In this document: positions 17,513-26,556 of the stretch, one piece after another
Position numbering within the stretch: the first letter of the stretch is position 1
How the letters are laid out: every line of letters starts with the position of its first letter
Source of the DNA: Gammaproteobacteria bacterium
GTDB lineage: Bacteria > Pseudomonadota > Gammaproteobacteria > Pseudomonadales > Pseudohongiellaceae
DNA length: 46,622 nt
Direction of reading: 5' to 3'
Assembly (NCBI GenBank): GCA_024644515.1
Contig: JAHEHN010000029.1
Coordinates: 1-46,622 of the forward strand
Notes under the pieces: generated by a model
The model's input: only the letters and a program-made list of their open reading frames with translations
Database searches by the model: none
What the model was told of the DNA's origin: nothing
Position numbers and translations under genes: made by a program

Positions 17513-18208
17513 TCAGGGCGTGGCCGGGGCGACATGGGAGTATATCTCCCCGGGCACACCAAGATCATCAAAAACCAGTTCACCGCAAATAGCAGGACCC
17601 TGCTCAATAGTTTGCCCCAGTTTCCTGCCAATAAACGTCACGATCATTTCCGCCTTCACTGCAATTCCGAGAATCCTGCCGCTATCACTGCATAGCCCGG
17701 AAGGAATGTCTGCCGCCACCACTGGCAAAGGTAAGGCGTTTATCAGTGCGATGGCATCCCGGTAATCCCCTCTGACATTCCCGGTCAAGCCAGTTCCCAG
17801 CAAGGCATCAACAATAACGCCCTGGTTTTTTGAATCGGAAAACAGTGTGCTGGAATCCAGCTTGTCATATAAGACAATATCGACCCTTTTTTCCGCGGCC
17901 ATGTCATAGGCCAGGCGCGCATCACCGGATAACCTGTCCGGATTACCCAGCGCTACAATCGTCGTGTTAATTCCTTTTTCTGCAGCCAGCTTAGCAACTA
18001 CATAGCCATCGCCGGCATTATTTCCACTGCCACAGAAACAGATAATGTGTTTTGTTGCAGGCCATTTCCCAAGCAAGGCGGAAAAAACTGCATAGCCGGC
18101 GCGTTTCATCAGGGTAAACCCGGGAATATGGTGTTCCTCGATGGCAAGGCGATCAAGCTCTCTGACACCGGCGGCCAAATAGAGGTCATTAGCAGGGTTC
18201 ACAGCCAT
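17513..18208 (-). CDS. nnrE: NAD(P)H-hydrate epimerase (YjeF N-terminal domain only)
   Basis: NnrE epimerises R-NAD(P)H hydrate, a damaged cofactor, so that the S form can be repaired by the dehydratase NnrD. The 231-residue product covers only the YjeF_N domain: the MKRAGYAVF segment, FCGSGNNAGDGYVVAKLA, VDALLGTGLTG and the VAADIPSGL motif. In E. coli and many bacteria this domain is fused to the ADP-dependent dehydratase (about 500 residues in total). Here the protein stops right after the epimerase domain, eight bases from the convergent gene. It is downstream of the SIMPL gene with a two-base gap, so the two are co-transcribed. Confidence 0.92.
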   Translation of the reverse strand: MAVNPANDLYLAAGVRELDRLAIEEHHIPGFTLMKRAGYAVFSALLGKWPATKHIICFCGSGNNAGDGYVVAKLAAEKGINTTIVALGNPDRLSGDARLAYDMAAEKRVDIVLYDKLDSSTLFSDSKNQGVIVDALLGTGLTGNVRGDYRDAIALINALPLPVVAADIPSGLCSDSGRILGIAVKAEMIVTFIGRKLGQTIEQGPAICGELVFDDLGVPGEIYSHVAPATP

Positions 18209-18210
18209 GA

Positions 18211-18951
18211 TCAGGGTGAAAGTAATGCTCTTGCGCTGACGGTCAGGCTAACCTGTGTGGTTCCTGGCTCGGCCACCGGTACCGCCATGCTTTCCATGGA
18301 ATCCATGGCCATACTTGCCCTTGCTCCTCTGAAAAGCTGGTTATTACCGCCATTCAAACTTACTTCCACCAGGGCTGAAGTTGACTTGTTAAGAGTGCTG
18401 GCAGCTTCGTTGGCGCGTGCCTGAAGCTTTTGTAATGCGGCATTCATCAGCGAGTCTGATACTTCTTCGTATTTTTCACTGGATAAACTGTAATTCATGG
18501 AGTTTACCGTCAAACCCCGTTGCTGCAGTCTTGCCGTCACCACAAGCAGTGCTTCGGTATTTATGCTACTCATCTGAATACTTTGCTGGGCACGCCAGGT
18601 TGGGGTTTGATTGTTTCTGCCCTGCATATTGTAAACATGGTACTGCTGGGTGGAGTGCTCGATGTTATTTGTAGCCTCCAGAATTTCAAGGGCCTGCCGC
18701 ATGGCTTCATTAACTTCGTTCTGCAGCGCTGAGGTATTTCTGCCCTGGGCAGAATATTGCATATAAACATTCAGCGTATCCTGGTCAACACTGAGTTGTT
18801 CAGTAGCGCTGAGATTCAACACTAATTGACCTGCCTGCAGTTCGTTCAGGTTGAACTGGTTTTGTGCAAGCAGGGGAGATGAGCAGGTCATCACCACTAG
18901 CAGGGATAATAAATAGTTATAAGAGTATCTGTCCAGGCAAAGGTTTTTCAT
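18211..18951 (-). CDS. SIMPL domain (DUF541) periplasmic protein
   Basis: The product is about 246 residues with a signal peptide ending SSPLLAQ. I chose the ATG at 18951, preceded by GAAACAGAG; the frame is open to 18984. The mature protein matches the SIMPL/DUF541 family: LNLSATEQLSVDQDTLNVY near the start, a YSLSSEKYEEVSDSLMNAAL region and a C-terminal VSLTVSARALL strand. Family members are periplasmic or outer-membrane associated and have been linked to oxidative stress in some species. The actual role is unknown. nnrE follows two bases downstream. Confidence 0.88.
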   Translation of the reverse strand: MKNLCLDRYSYNYLLSLLVVMTCSSPLLAQNQFNLNELQAGQLVLNLSATEQLSVDQDTLNVYMQYSAQGRNTSALQNEVNEAMRQALEILEATNNIEHSTQQYHVYNMQGRNNQTPTWRAQQSIQMSSINTEALLVVTARLQQRGLTVNSMNYSLSSEKYEEVSDSLMNAALQKLQARANEAASTLNKSTSALVEVSLNGGNNQLFRGARASMAMDSMESMAVPVAEPGTTQVSLTVSARALLSP

Positions 18952-19073
18952 CTCTGTTTCCCTTAGAAAATTTTTAGCAAACATTACAGCACTATTTTTA
19001 ACTGATGCTATTTGAGCCTATAGTGGTTCAACCCGGATGAATAATAACTGAACCCGGTGAATAATTTATTGTG

Positions 19074-19104
19074 AAAAAAAAGAGCCGGCAAGCCGACTCT
19101 TTTT
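19074..19104 (-). terminator. Terminator of the cytochrome c gene
   Basis: On the minus strand AGAGTCGGC pairs with GCCGGCTCT (one G-U pair) and is followed by a T run. It lies 25 bases past the stop codon of the cytochrome gene. Confidence 0.88.
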
Positions 19105-19128
19105 CAATACCTTTCTCAATGAGAAGAA

Positions 19129-20478
19129 TTATTTCATGCGTAAGGTGAAGATATCATCATTACGACTTGGGTCTGAAGCCTCTCGCACTTCAGTAACCTG
19201 GGCAGTGCTTACTGCTGAGCCCTTATGTCCCCAGGCGGAACGAATATAGGTTAGCACGTCCGCAATTTCCGCATCACTCAGTAACTGTCTGAAATAAGGC
19301 ATGTCGTTCACGTCCGGGCCCTGCTCGGCAATAACGCGCAGCGAGCCATTTAGCGTGATGTTGATGAGTGAGCTGGGATCAGGATCCATTATGACCGGAT
19401 TGCCTGCCAGCGGCGGCTGATATGGGTAGTAACCCATGCCGTCGGTACCATGACAGTTGGAGCAATATTCATAGTAATCCTGTGAACCAGGAGCATTGAA
19501 TTCCAGAGCGAGTAAATTTTCTGTGGTGCCACCTTCATAATTCCATGGCGTAGCATTGACTTCAGCCACCGGCGGTAAGGATTTAAGGTAAACGGCCATG
19601 GCAATGAGATCCACATCACTCATGTGCTGGGTACTGTTGTTTACAACTTCCACCATGGTGCCAAAAGCGGTACCGAAACGGTTATGGCCAGTACCGAGAA
19701 ATTCAGCCACTTCCTCTTCTGTCCAGCGGCCAAGGCCGCTATTAAAATCGCCATTCAGGCTGGAAGCTGACCAGTGGTCAAGCGGAGCACCTGCGAGATA
19801 GGAAGAGTCACCTTCATCAAGTCCTTTTTCCTGCTGCAACAGGCCACGTGGTGTATGGCAAGCGCCACAGTGTCCAAGACCCTGAACCAGATAGGCGCCA
19901 CGATTCCATTCATCACTCTGGTTGCTATCAGCTACGTAGGGCTCATCATCCATAGTGAGCAGGTTCCATATGCCCATTGCCAGACGTGCGTTATCTTTCC
20001 ATCCCGGAATTTCAGCAGCCTGGTTTGGCTGATTGACGGGTTCAATTTCAGTCATGAAAAAGTCATACAGGGCACGCATGTCCTGTTCTGACATTTTGGC
20101 ATAGGAAGGATAAGGCATGGCTGGATACATACGTTGGCCGTCTTTTTTCACACCGAAGCGCATGGCACGGTCAAATTCCTCGAAACTGTAATCGCCGATA
20201 CCTGTTTCAGGATCAGGGGTGATATTGGTGGTGTACAGATTACCCAGCATGGGCACTGCCATTTTCAAACCCCCGGCCAGTGGCTCCCCTTCAGGAATAC
20301 TGTGACAGGCAACGCAGTTACCCAGGCGTGCAACATATTCTCCGTGGGAAATTCCCGCGGCAGCTGCCTGAGCGGCACTGTCTGTGGCAAAACTGGATTC
20401 CGTGCTGACAGCACCGGAATCACAAGAAGTGACAAGAACTGACATACCAATAATTGTCAGCAACTTTCTGATGTCCAT
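19129..20478 (-). CDS. Triheme cytochrome c lipoprotein (alcohol/gluconate dehydrogenase subunit-like)
   Basis: This 449-residue protein has a lipoprotein-like signal (LLTIIGMSVLVTSC, Cys19) and three CxxCH heme motifs: C55-V-A-C58-H, C204-G-A-C207-H and C339-S-N-C342-H. The spacing resembles the cytochrome subunit of membrane-bound alcohol, gluconate or sorbitol dehydrogenases, which hands electrons to ubiquinone or an oxidase. No matching dehydrogenase subunit is in the window, so its partner is unknown. It is expected to be periplasmic and membrane-anchored. It is transcribed alone, divergent from the hydroxyacid dehydrogenase gene. Confidence 0.9.
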   Translation of the reverse strand: MDIRKLLTIIGMSVLVTSCDSGAVSTESSFATDSAAQAAAAGISHGEYVARLGNCVACHSIPEGEPLAGGLKMAVPMLGNLYTTNITPDPETGIGDYSFEEFDRAMRFGVKKDGQRMYPAMPYPSYAKMSEQDMRALYDFFMTEIEPVNQPNQAAEIPGWKDNARLAMGIWNLLTMDDEPYVADSNQSDEWNRGAYLVQGLGHCGACHTPRGLLQQEKGLDEGDSSYLAGAPLDHWSASSLNGDFNSGLGRWTEEEVAEFLGTGHNRFGTAFGTMVEVVNNSTQHMSDVDLIAMAVYLKSLPPVAEVNATPWNYEGGTTENLLALEFNAPGSQDYYEYCSNCHGTDGMGYYPYQPPLAGNPVIMDPDPSSLINITLNGSLRVIAEQGPDVNDMPYFRQLLSDAEIADVLTYIRSAWGHKGSAVSTAQVTEVREASDPSRNDDIFTLRMK

Positions 20479-20688
20479 AATTTTCCCCTGAAATGTTAAG
20501 TGGTTATTTATTGTTTTAACTACGAGATAGTGGTGAGATTACCATTAACAGAAAAAAATTAACATCTCTGGAACCATCGTATTCACTGGTTTGACGGGTT
20601 TTACCCAGGGGGAAGCCCGGATGGGTTTCCCTGTGCATTCATTTCTTCTATGCTTGCGTTCTCTATCGGAATGAACCGTTCCCGGATT

Positions 20689-20698
20689 CCCCCCCCCC
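20689..20698 (+). repeat. C10 homopolymer upstream of the hydroxyacid dehydrogenase
   Basis: Ten consecutive C lie directly before AACTGGAG and the start codon region. It is the longest homopolymer I noticed in the window and a candidate slippage site in the 5' UTR. Confidence 0.75.
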
Positions 20699-20713
20699 AA
20701 CTGGAGTATGATT

Positions 20714-21682
20714 TTGAGTAAGCCAAAGGTATTAATTACAAGACGCTGGCCCGAAAAGGTGGAAAAGGCGATGGCATCAAATTTCGATGTCACCCTGAAT
20801 ACCGATGACAAGGCGATGTCCATGGAACAGCTGGCACAGTCACTACAGGAATATGATGCAGTTTGTCCCTGTGTTACCGATAGTATGCCGGAGAGTCTGT
20901 TTGCTGCCGGTGATTTTAAAGCCAGCATAATTGGTAACTATGGTGTTGGTTATAACCATATTGCTGTGGACGCCGCCAAAGAAAAGGGACTGGTTGTGAC
21001 CAATACGCCTGATGTGCTGACCGATGCGACCGCGGATCTGGCCATGACCCTGATGTTAATGCTGGCCAGAAGGGCCGGAGAAGGTGAAAGGCAATTACGG
21101 GCAGGAGAATGGACTGGCTGGTATCCCACACATCTGATGGGATCAATGGTAACAGGCAAGACCCTGGGTATTGTCGGAATGGGACGTATTGGTCAGGCGA
21201 TGGCTGAGAAAGCCCATTTTGGTTTTGGCATGAAAATTCTTTACCACAACCGTAAGCCCTTACCAGAGAATGAGTCCAGACGCCTGCAGGCTGAATACTG
21301 TGCTGAACTGACATGGTTGATGAGCAAGTCCGACTTTGTTGCTGTGCATTGTCCCAGTAGTCCGTTAACCAAGAATATGATCAATGAAAAAACGTTGGCG
21401 TATATGCGGCCCGAATCCTTTCTCATCAACACCTCGCGTGGCGATGTTGTGGAGGAGAAAGCATTGATCAAGTTTCTTAGGAAAAAGTTGATCGCTGGCG
21501 CAGGACTGGATGTTTATGAAAATGAACCGACAGTTCCTCAGGAGCTGATTGATCTGGATAACGTTGTGTTACTCCCTCATCTGGGTAGTGCCACTGAAGA
21601 AGCCAGAGAGGCAATGGGAATGCGGGTGCTGGATAATCTGAATGCCTTTTTTAATGGTGAAGATCCGCCCGATAAACTTTAA
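20714..21682 (+). CDS. D-2-hydroxyacid dehydrogenase (glyoxylate/hydroxypyruvate reductase type)
   Basis: The product is about 322 residues and matches NAD(P)-dependent D-2-hydroxyacid dehydrogenases. The nucleotide-binding motif is LGIVGMGRIGQAMA. Catalytic residues occur in the expected places: Arg in NTSRGDVVEE, the Glu of the YENEP region, and His in LLPHLGSAT. The likely substrate is glyoxylate or hydroxypyruvate, but phosphonate or other 2-oxoacids cannot be excluded. I prefer the TTG at 20714 because TGGAG lies seven bases upstream; the ATG at 20708 is only one base from it. Confidence 0.9.
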   Translation: MSKPKVLITRRWPEKVEKAMASNFDVTLNTDDKAMSMEQLAQSLQEYDAVCPCVTDSMPESLFAAGDFKASIIGNYGVGYNHIAVDAAKEKGLVVTNTPDVLTDATADLAMTLMLMLARRAGEGERQLRAGEWTGWYPTHLMGSMVTGKTLGIVGMGRIGQAMAEKAHFGFGMKILYHNRKPLPENESRRLQAEYCAELTWLMSKSDFVAVHCPSSPLTKNMINEKTLAYMRPESFLINTSRGDVVEEKALIKFLRKKLIAGAGLDVYENEPTVPQELIDLDNVVLLPHLGSATEEAREAMGMRVLDNLNAFFNGEDPPDKL

Positions 21683-22242
21683 AGCGCCTTGGGCAGCCCT
21701 GAAGGCGGCCGGGGGAATAGCGGGCATTCATCTTTCCAGTGTCGCTCGCTACCAGTTTATTTGAAATCACCGGTTATTCTCTCGTCCTGGTCTGGAATTC
21801 AATCTTGATTTTGAAAAGCGTCACAAGGTCATCATTGACCGCTTCGGGCGTTATCCCCATCGCAACGAGATTCTTGGCAGGCAGTCTAGCGCCGAAGAGC
21901 AAGAGTTTCTTAAACAACCAGGGTCTGCTTTTTAGCAATCACGTCTTGTTGCTGGTCCCGATCCTGCTTTTTGTTGTTATTGACGCAAGCAATTTATTTC
22001 AATTCCAGCTTTTCTCGAATAAACAGATCTGTGAATGGAACAAATGCGTATCACTAATATCATGATTTAATTGATGTTTCATCATAGTGCAGGGTGCCTT
22101 GTTAAGGCGCATGACGGCTTTCAAACAACTAAAATTGTGAATATTCAGGGGATTTTTATGCGAATCTCGACTGATAGCTTTACATAGCAGAAGTCATCGC
22201 TATACTCGCCCACAACCTCTCTAACTGCCATTTATCTTGCTC
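21683..22242 (+). other. 560-base stretch with only a gene remnant
   Basis: Just after the dehydrogenase stop is a strong hairpin (CGCCTT..GGGC/CCCTG..AAGGCG, about 21685-21709) without a T run. The DUF924 remnant follows. From 21936 to 22242 I see nothing I can support beyond the presumed promoter of the next gene. Confidence 0.5.
21765..21935 (+). pseudogene. C-terminal remnant of a DUF924 family gene
   Basis: In frame before the TAG at 21933, 57 codons are open with no start codon of their own and a stop just upstream. They encode FEKRHKVIIDRFGRYPHRNE followed by ILGR and end in FLKQPGSAF, which is the conserved end of DUF924 proteins (normally about 180-200 residues). The N-terminal two thirds are absent or unrecognisable. 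It is a decayed gene. Confidence 0.82.
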
Positions 22243-24468
22243 ATGCTGCAATACTTGAATACGAAAAATATCTTATTCGTAACGGCACTTTTTTTTGTGC
22301 CATTTGCATCCGCGCAGCTACCGGAAAGTGAATTTGGTACAGACATCCGCAATGAGTTTTCCGGGACTCTTGATGCCGACCAGGGGCGCAAAAGGATTTC
22401 AATCGCACGTACCACAGATGCACCAGTCATTGATGGCGTACTGGACGATGCGATCTGGCAATCTGCAACAGTAATTAGTGATTTACACCAGTTCCAGCCT
22501 GTAGATCATGGTGAGCCCTCCGAAAGTTCTGTTTTTTATATTACCTATAGTGATCGGTTCTTTTATGTAGCTGCCAGGCTCAATGACAGTGATGCGGATG
22601 CGATCATTGCACGTCAACTTATTCAAGGTGGTGGACTGGGCAGTGATGATTCCTTTGAGTTCATTCTCGATACCTTCAATAACGGCAGAACCGGTTACCA
22701 CTTCCAGGTAAACCCGAATGGTATTCGACGCGAAGGCATTTATGAAAACCCCAATGATCTGAATCGTGACTGGACTGGAATCTGGCAGGTAGAGTCGCAA
22801 ATTGATGAGCAGGGCTGGACAGCCGAAGTCGCTATTCCTTTTAACACACTGAATTTTGATCCCGATACCGAGGAGTGGGGATTCACCATAGCGCGAACGG
22901 TTTCGCGCAAGCGTGAAGATATGGCCTGGTCATCATTTAATCGCCGTATTAACCCGACTACAACGGGCTTGATATCGGGGATTCGTGGTATTCGACAGGG
23001 CAAGGGGCTGGATATTATTCCTTCCATAACTGCTGCGACTAACGAAAATTATACAAGTAATGTTACTGGCCAGCGTTATGACCCGTCGTTAAATGTCTTT
23101 TATAAAATCACTCCGAATCTCACGGGGGCGATGACGTTTAATACCGATTTTTCCGCCACCGAAGTTGATAATCGTCAGGTCAACCTTAGCCGCTTTTCTC
23201 TATTTTTTCCTGAAAAGCGCGACTTCTTTCTGCAGGATCTTGATATTTTTAGTTTCGGCGGTCTGAACCAGAATGGTATTCCTTTTTATTCCAGGCGTAT
23301 TGGCCTGAGCAGAAGGGGCACACCAGTAGATATCAATGCGGGTGTCAAATTGACTGGCCGGGTGGGTCGCTGGAATGTCGGTGGGCTGGGTGCCAGGCAG
23401 GGGGATTTCGATGGCCTGGATAGCCAGAATGTCTTTGTCGGTCGAGCAGCGGCAAATGTGCTGTCAGAATCCAGTGTGGGCGCTATCTTTACCCATGGTG
23501 ACCCCACCAGTGATACTGACAACATGCTGGGCGGGGTAGATTTTCGTTATCAGAATACCCGTTTTTCCGAGTCTCATAGCCTCAGAGGTAATGTCTGGTA
23601 TCAGCAATCCGATACACAAGGTCTGGACGGTGATGAGAAGGCTTTTGGTATTGGGGCTAATTTTGATACCCAGAACAATGGTTTTGGCGGTTCTATAGGC
23701 TATGAATATTTTGGTGATGACTTCAATCCAGCGCTGGGTTTCGCCAATCGTACCGGTGTCGACAATCTGGATTTTCGTGGTTCGGGACGCTATTTCTTCA
23801 AAGGCCATAAATGGCTGCGAAATGTTTTTACTTTCATGCGTTTTGGCCATACCCGTTTTCTTGATACCAAGGAAATGCAAAGTGAGAATTTTTTCTGGCG
23901 TATGCTTAATTTCAATACCCACCGAGGCGATCAGGTGGGTTTTGGAGGATTTCGTAACAGGGAAGGGCTGCGCAGAGATTTCACCATCAGGCCCGGCATC
24001 GTTATTCCTGCAGGCAACTACACCTTTAGCGGCTTCAATATGGAAGCAAGACTATCCAATCAGCTGGAATTCTCACCAGGAATAAGCTTTAACATTGGCG
24101 ATTACTACGATGGTGAACGCATGCAGGTCAATGCCAATATAGACTGGGCCCCGAATGAGCATATCAACATTGGTTTTAATTATAATTATCAGGATATTAC
24201 CCTTCCCCAGGGTTCCTTTGACGTGCGTCTGGTATCGGCGAATGCGAACTACGCCTTTAATTCAAAATGGTCCTGGATTAACCTGATTCAGTATGACAAT
24301 TTTTCCGATGTGGTAGGGATTAATAGTCGTCTGCGCTGGAATCCGCAGGCCGGAGAAGACCTGTTTCTGGTAATTAATTACAATTTCGACGCGGAAGGCG
24401 TCTTTGCCGATCTGAATTCCAATAATGCGGAAATTGTTTTGAAATACACCAAAACTTTCCGTTTCTAA
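22243..24468 (+). CDS. DUF5916 outer-membrane protein with CBM9-like N-terminal domain (paralogue 2)
   Basis: This protein of about 741 residues has a signal peptide ending FASAQ and the same architecture as the gene at 1583-3886. The CBM9-like part (~residues 50-250) shows PVIDGVLDDAIWQSA, YSDRFFYVAARL and GYHFQVNPNGIRREG. The barrel part shows FNTDFSATEVDNRQVNLSRF and LFFPEKRDFF and ends in the aromatic C-terminus KTFRF. Long stretches align with the first paralogue, including PAGNYTFSGF against PAGDYSFDEY and the D-x-FSD-V-x-G-x-NSRL-x-W segment. Ligand is unknown. The ATG at 22243 is preferred to a TTG six bases earlier. Confidence 0.9.
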   Translation: MLQYLNTKNILFVTALFFVPFASAQLPESEFGTDIRNEFSGTLDADQGRKRISIARTTDAPVIDGVLDDAIWQSATVISDLHQFQPVDHGEPSESSVFYITYSDRFFYVAARLNDSDADAIIARQLIQGGGLGSDDSFEFILDTFNNGRTGYHFQVNPNGIRREGIYENPNDLNRDWTGIWQVESQIDEQGWTAEVAIPFNTLNFDPDTEEWGFTIARTVSRKREDMAWSSFNRRINPTTTGLISGIRGIRQGKGLDIIPSITAATNENYTSNVTGQRYDPSLNVFYKITPNLTGAMTFNTDFSATEVDNRQVNLSRFSLFFPEKRDFFLQDLDIFSFGGLNQNGIPFYSRRIGLSRRGTPVDINAGVKLTGRVGRWNVGGLGARQGDFDGLDSQNVFVGRAAANVLSESSVGAIFTHGDPTSDTDNMLGGVDFRYQNTRFSESHSLRGNVWYQQSDTQGLDGDEKAFGIGANFDTQNNGFGGSIGYEYFGDDFNPALGFANRTGVDNLDFRGSGRYFFKGHKWLRNVFTFMRFGHTRFLDTKEMQSENFFWRMLNFNTHRGDQVGFGGFRNREGLRRDFTIRPGIVIPAGNYTFSGFNMEARLSNQLEFSPGISFNIGDYYDGERMQVNANIDWAPNEHINIGFNYNYQDITLPQGSFDVRLVSANANYAFNSKWSWINLIQYDNFSDVVGINSRLRWNPQAGEDLFLVINYNFDAEGVFADLNSNNAEIVLKYTKTFRF

Positions 24469-24759
24469 CTGAAAGATTTCTTTAAAAATCCTTTCTTTAT
24501 TCCTTTAGTATGATTTCAGTTTTTAATCTGGTCTTTTGACTTGAATTAATGCAAATTATTTTTCCCTGTTATTAGAATACAGGTGCGCTTTAAATAGATC
24601 CTGGGCATATAATTGGCGGAGCATTTGTTGTTACTCATCGGTGAATTGGCTGTTAGGGTAGTAAGGAATTGGGCAAGCAAGACAAAATGAACAAGTATGA
24701 TGATGGGCTGCTCTTCACTGAGGCAAAGAAACCTGAGCACAAGGGGGCATTTTAAGCAT

Positions 24760-25293
24760 ATGAAAACTCGTTTTATAACTGGTATTTTCCTGTCACTGGC
24801 TACCTGCCTGCTGTTTGTTAATTCCTCTCAGGCCCAGCAAGCACGAACCGGCACCCATTTAAACTCCAAAGCGCAGCCTTCGGAGGTTTTGCTGCTTGAG
24901 GTCCCGGATGAGGTAGAAAATATTCGACAGATGCTATTGAGCGGTCGAAAAAATGAGGCTCTGCTTTCAGCAGAGTCCTATATTGAGGAAGTGGAACGTT
25001 TAAGCCTGCGCCATGAAACATTGCCAAGATATTATGCCTGGAATGCCTACTGCACGGTGTTGACCAGCCTGCAGCGGGTTGAAGAGGCTATAGCGGCCTG
25101 TTCTTCAGCCATGGGATTTGAGCCAGGCAAATGGTCAGCCTTGAACAACCGGGGTACAGCGAAATTTGTAGGCGGTCGAATAGCGGAAGCGTTATCAGAC
25201 TACCAGGCAGCACTTTTGATGGTGGATGAGTCAAACGAGAGAGTGCGTGCGACCATTGAGCATAATATCTCACTGGCCATGCAGCAACAGTAA
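24760..25293 (+). CDS. Small exported TPR-like protein
   Basis: The product is 177 residues from the ATG at 24760, with a signal peptide ending SSQAQ; the frame is open from 24697. The C-terminal ~110 residues contain two or three TPR-like helical pairs (RRVEEAI-type, WSALNNRGTAKFVGGRIAEA, then LSDYQAALLMVDE). The function is unknown. No partner is obvious from its neighbours, and it ends about 125 bases before the convergent serC. Confidence 0.75.
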   Translation: MKTRFITGIFLSLATCLLFVNSSQAQQARTGTHLNSKAQPSEVLLLEVPDEVENIRQMLLSGRKNEALLSAESYIEEVERLSLRHETLPRYYAWNAYCTVLTSLQRVEEAIAACSSAMGFEPGKWSALNNRGTAKFVGGRIAEALSDYQAALLMVDESNERVRATIEHNISLAMQQQ

Positions 25294-25417
25294 ACAAGTA
25301 AAAGCAACAGAAACCGTAGCAGCAAAAAGAAACAGAAAGCGTTACAGCAAATAGTGGCTTCAAGCAGTCCGCAGAAAGAGTCTATTGTTCGTTCTCTCTT
25401 CGATAGTTACTCGCCAG

Positions 25418-26509
25418 TTATCCGTTAGTGCGCTCGAATTCCTGCATAAAGTCAGCCAGTAGTTTACATCCGGCCATCGGCATGGCGTTATAAATTGACG
25501 CCCGAATACCTCCTGCTGCCCTGTGTCCCTTCAGTGCATACAGCCCATTTTCAAGTGCTTCTGCAAGAAAGCGTTGTGTCAGATCTTCATTGGGTAAAGT
25601 CCAGGACACATTCATCAAGGAGCGGTCTTCCCTGGCAGCGATGCCGTTATAAAAATCAGTGCTATCAATAACCTGATACAGGGTATCGGCCTTCATTTGA
25701 TTCTTCACTGCCATGGTCTCCAGGCCACCTTCATTTTTCAGCCATTCCATGACAAGACAAGTGGTATAGATCGCAAAGGTATTATTGGTGTTCGCCAGGG
25801 AGTGTGACTTGTCATAGACAGAATAATCCAGCAATGAAGGTGTTAGCTCCATGGCATAGCCGATCAGATCTTTGCGAATGAGGACAAGCGCCGTCCCTGC
25901 CGGTCCCAGGTTCTTTTGCAAGCTGGCAAACATGATGCCCAGGCCGGTAAAGTCCACCGGACGGGAAAAAATATCTGATGTAGCATCAACTACCAGAGGA
26001 ATATCGCCCAGCTGTGGATAGCTTTTGTATTGGGTTCCATAAATGGTGTTATTGCTGGTGATATAGGCATAGGACGCATCGTCAGAGACCATATCGCGAT
26101 TCAGTGGGGGTAGCTTGCTGTAATTACAATCCTCTCCACTGCTAGCCACCTCGATGTTGCCATAGCGGGCTGCTTCAACATTGGCCTGCTTGGAAAAATT
26201 ACCGGTTTCACTGTATACCGCTTTATGTGCCGGTTTTAATGGCAGCAGGTTCATGGGGATTGCCGAAAACTGCATCCGGGCGCCGCCATGGGTATAAAGA
26301 ATGCTGTAATCGTCAGGCAGGTTGGATATCTCCCTGATCAACTCATCACAGCGATCAAGGACTGCCTCGAATTCCTTGGAACGATGAGAGATTTCAATCA
26401 CAGAAACACCCATGCCCTTGTAGTCCAGAAACTCTTCCTGAATTTGTTTCATGACCGGAATAGGCAGAATTGCCGGACCGGCACCAAAGTTATAAACCTG
26501 CTTGCTCAT
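25418..26509 (-). CDS. serC: Phosphoserine aminotransferase
   Basis: SerC transfers an amino group from glutamate to 3-phosphohydroxypyruvate in serine synthesis and also acts in pyridoxal phosphate synthesis. The 363-residue product shows YNFGAGPAILP at the start, the PLP-lysine segment FASLQKNLGPAG and the closing HRAAGGIRASIYNAMP region typical of class V aminotransferases. It lies 47 bases downstream of serA on the same strand, so the two form a serine operon. Confidence 0.97.
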   Translation of the reverse strand: MSKQVYNFGAGPAILPIPVMKQIQEEFLDYKGMGVSVIEISHRSKEFEAVLDRCDELIREISNLPDDYSILYTHGGARMQFSAIPMNLLPLKPAHKAVYSETGNFSKQANVEAARYGNIEVASSGEDCNYSKLPPLNRDMVSDDASYAYITSNNTIYGTQYKSYPQLGDIPLVVDATSDIFSRPVDFTGLGIMFASLQKNLGPAGTALVLIRKDLIGYAMELTPSLLDYSVYDKSHSLANTNNTFAIYTTCLVMEWLKNEGGLETMAVKNQMKADTLYQVIDSTDFYNGIAAREDRSLMNVSWTLPNEDLTQRFLAEALENGLYALKGHRAAGGIRASIYNAMPMAGCKLLADFMQEFERTNG

Positions 26510-26556
26510 AATATGAATATCTTTTTGTTTTTGTGATTTACGTGACTAAATAAACT

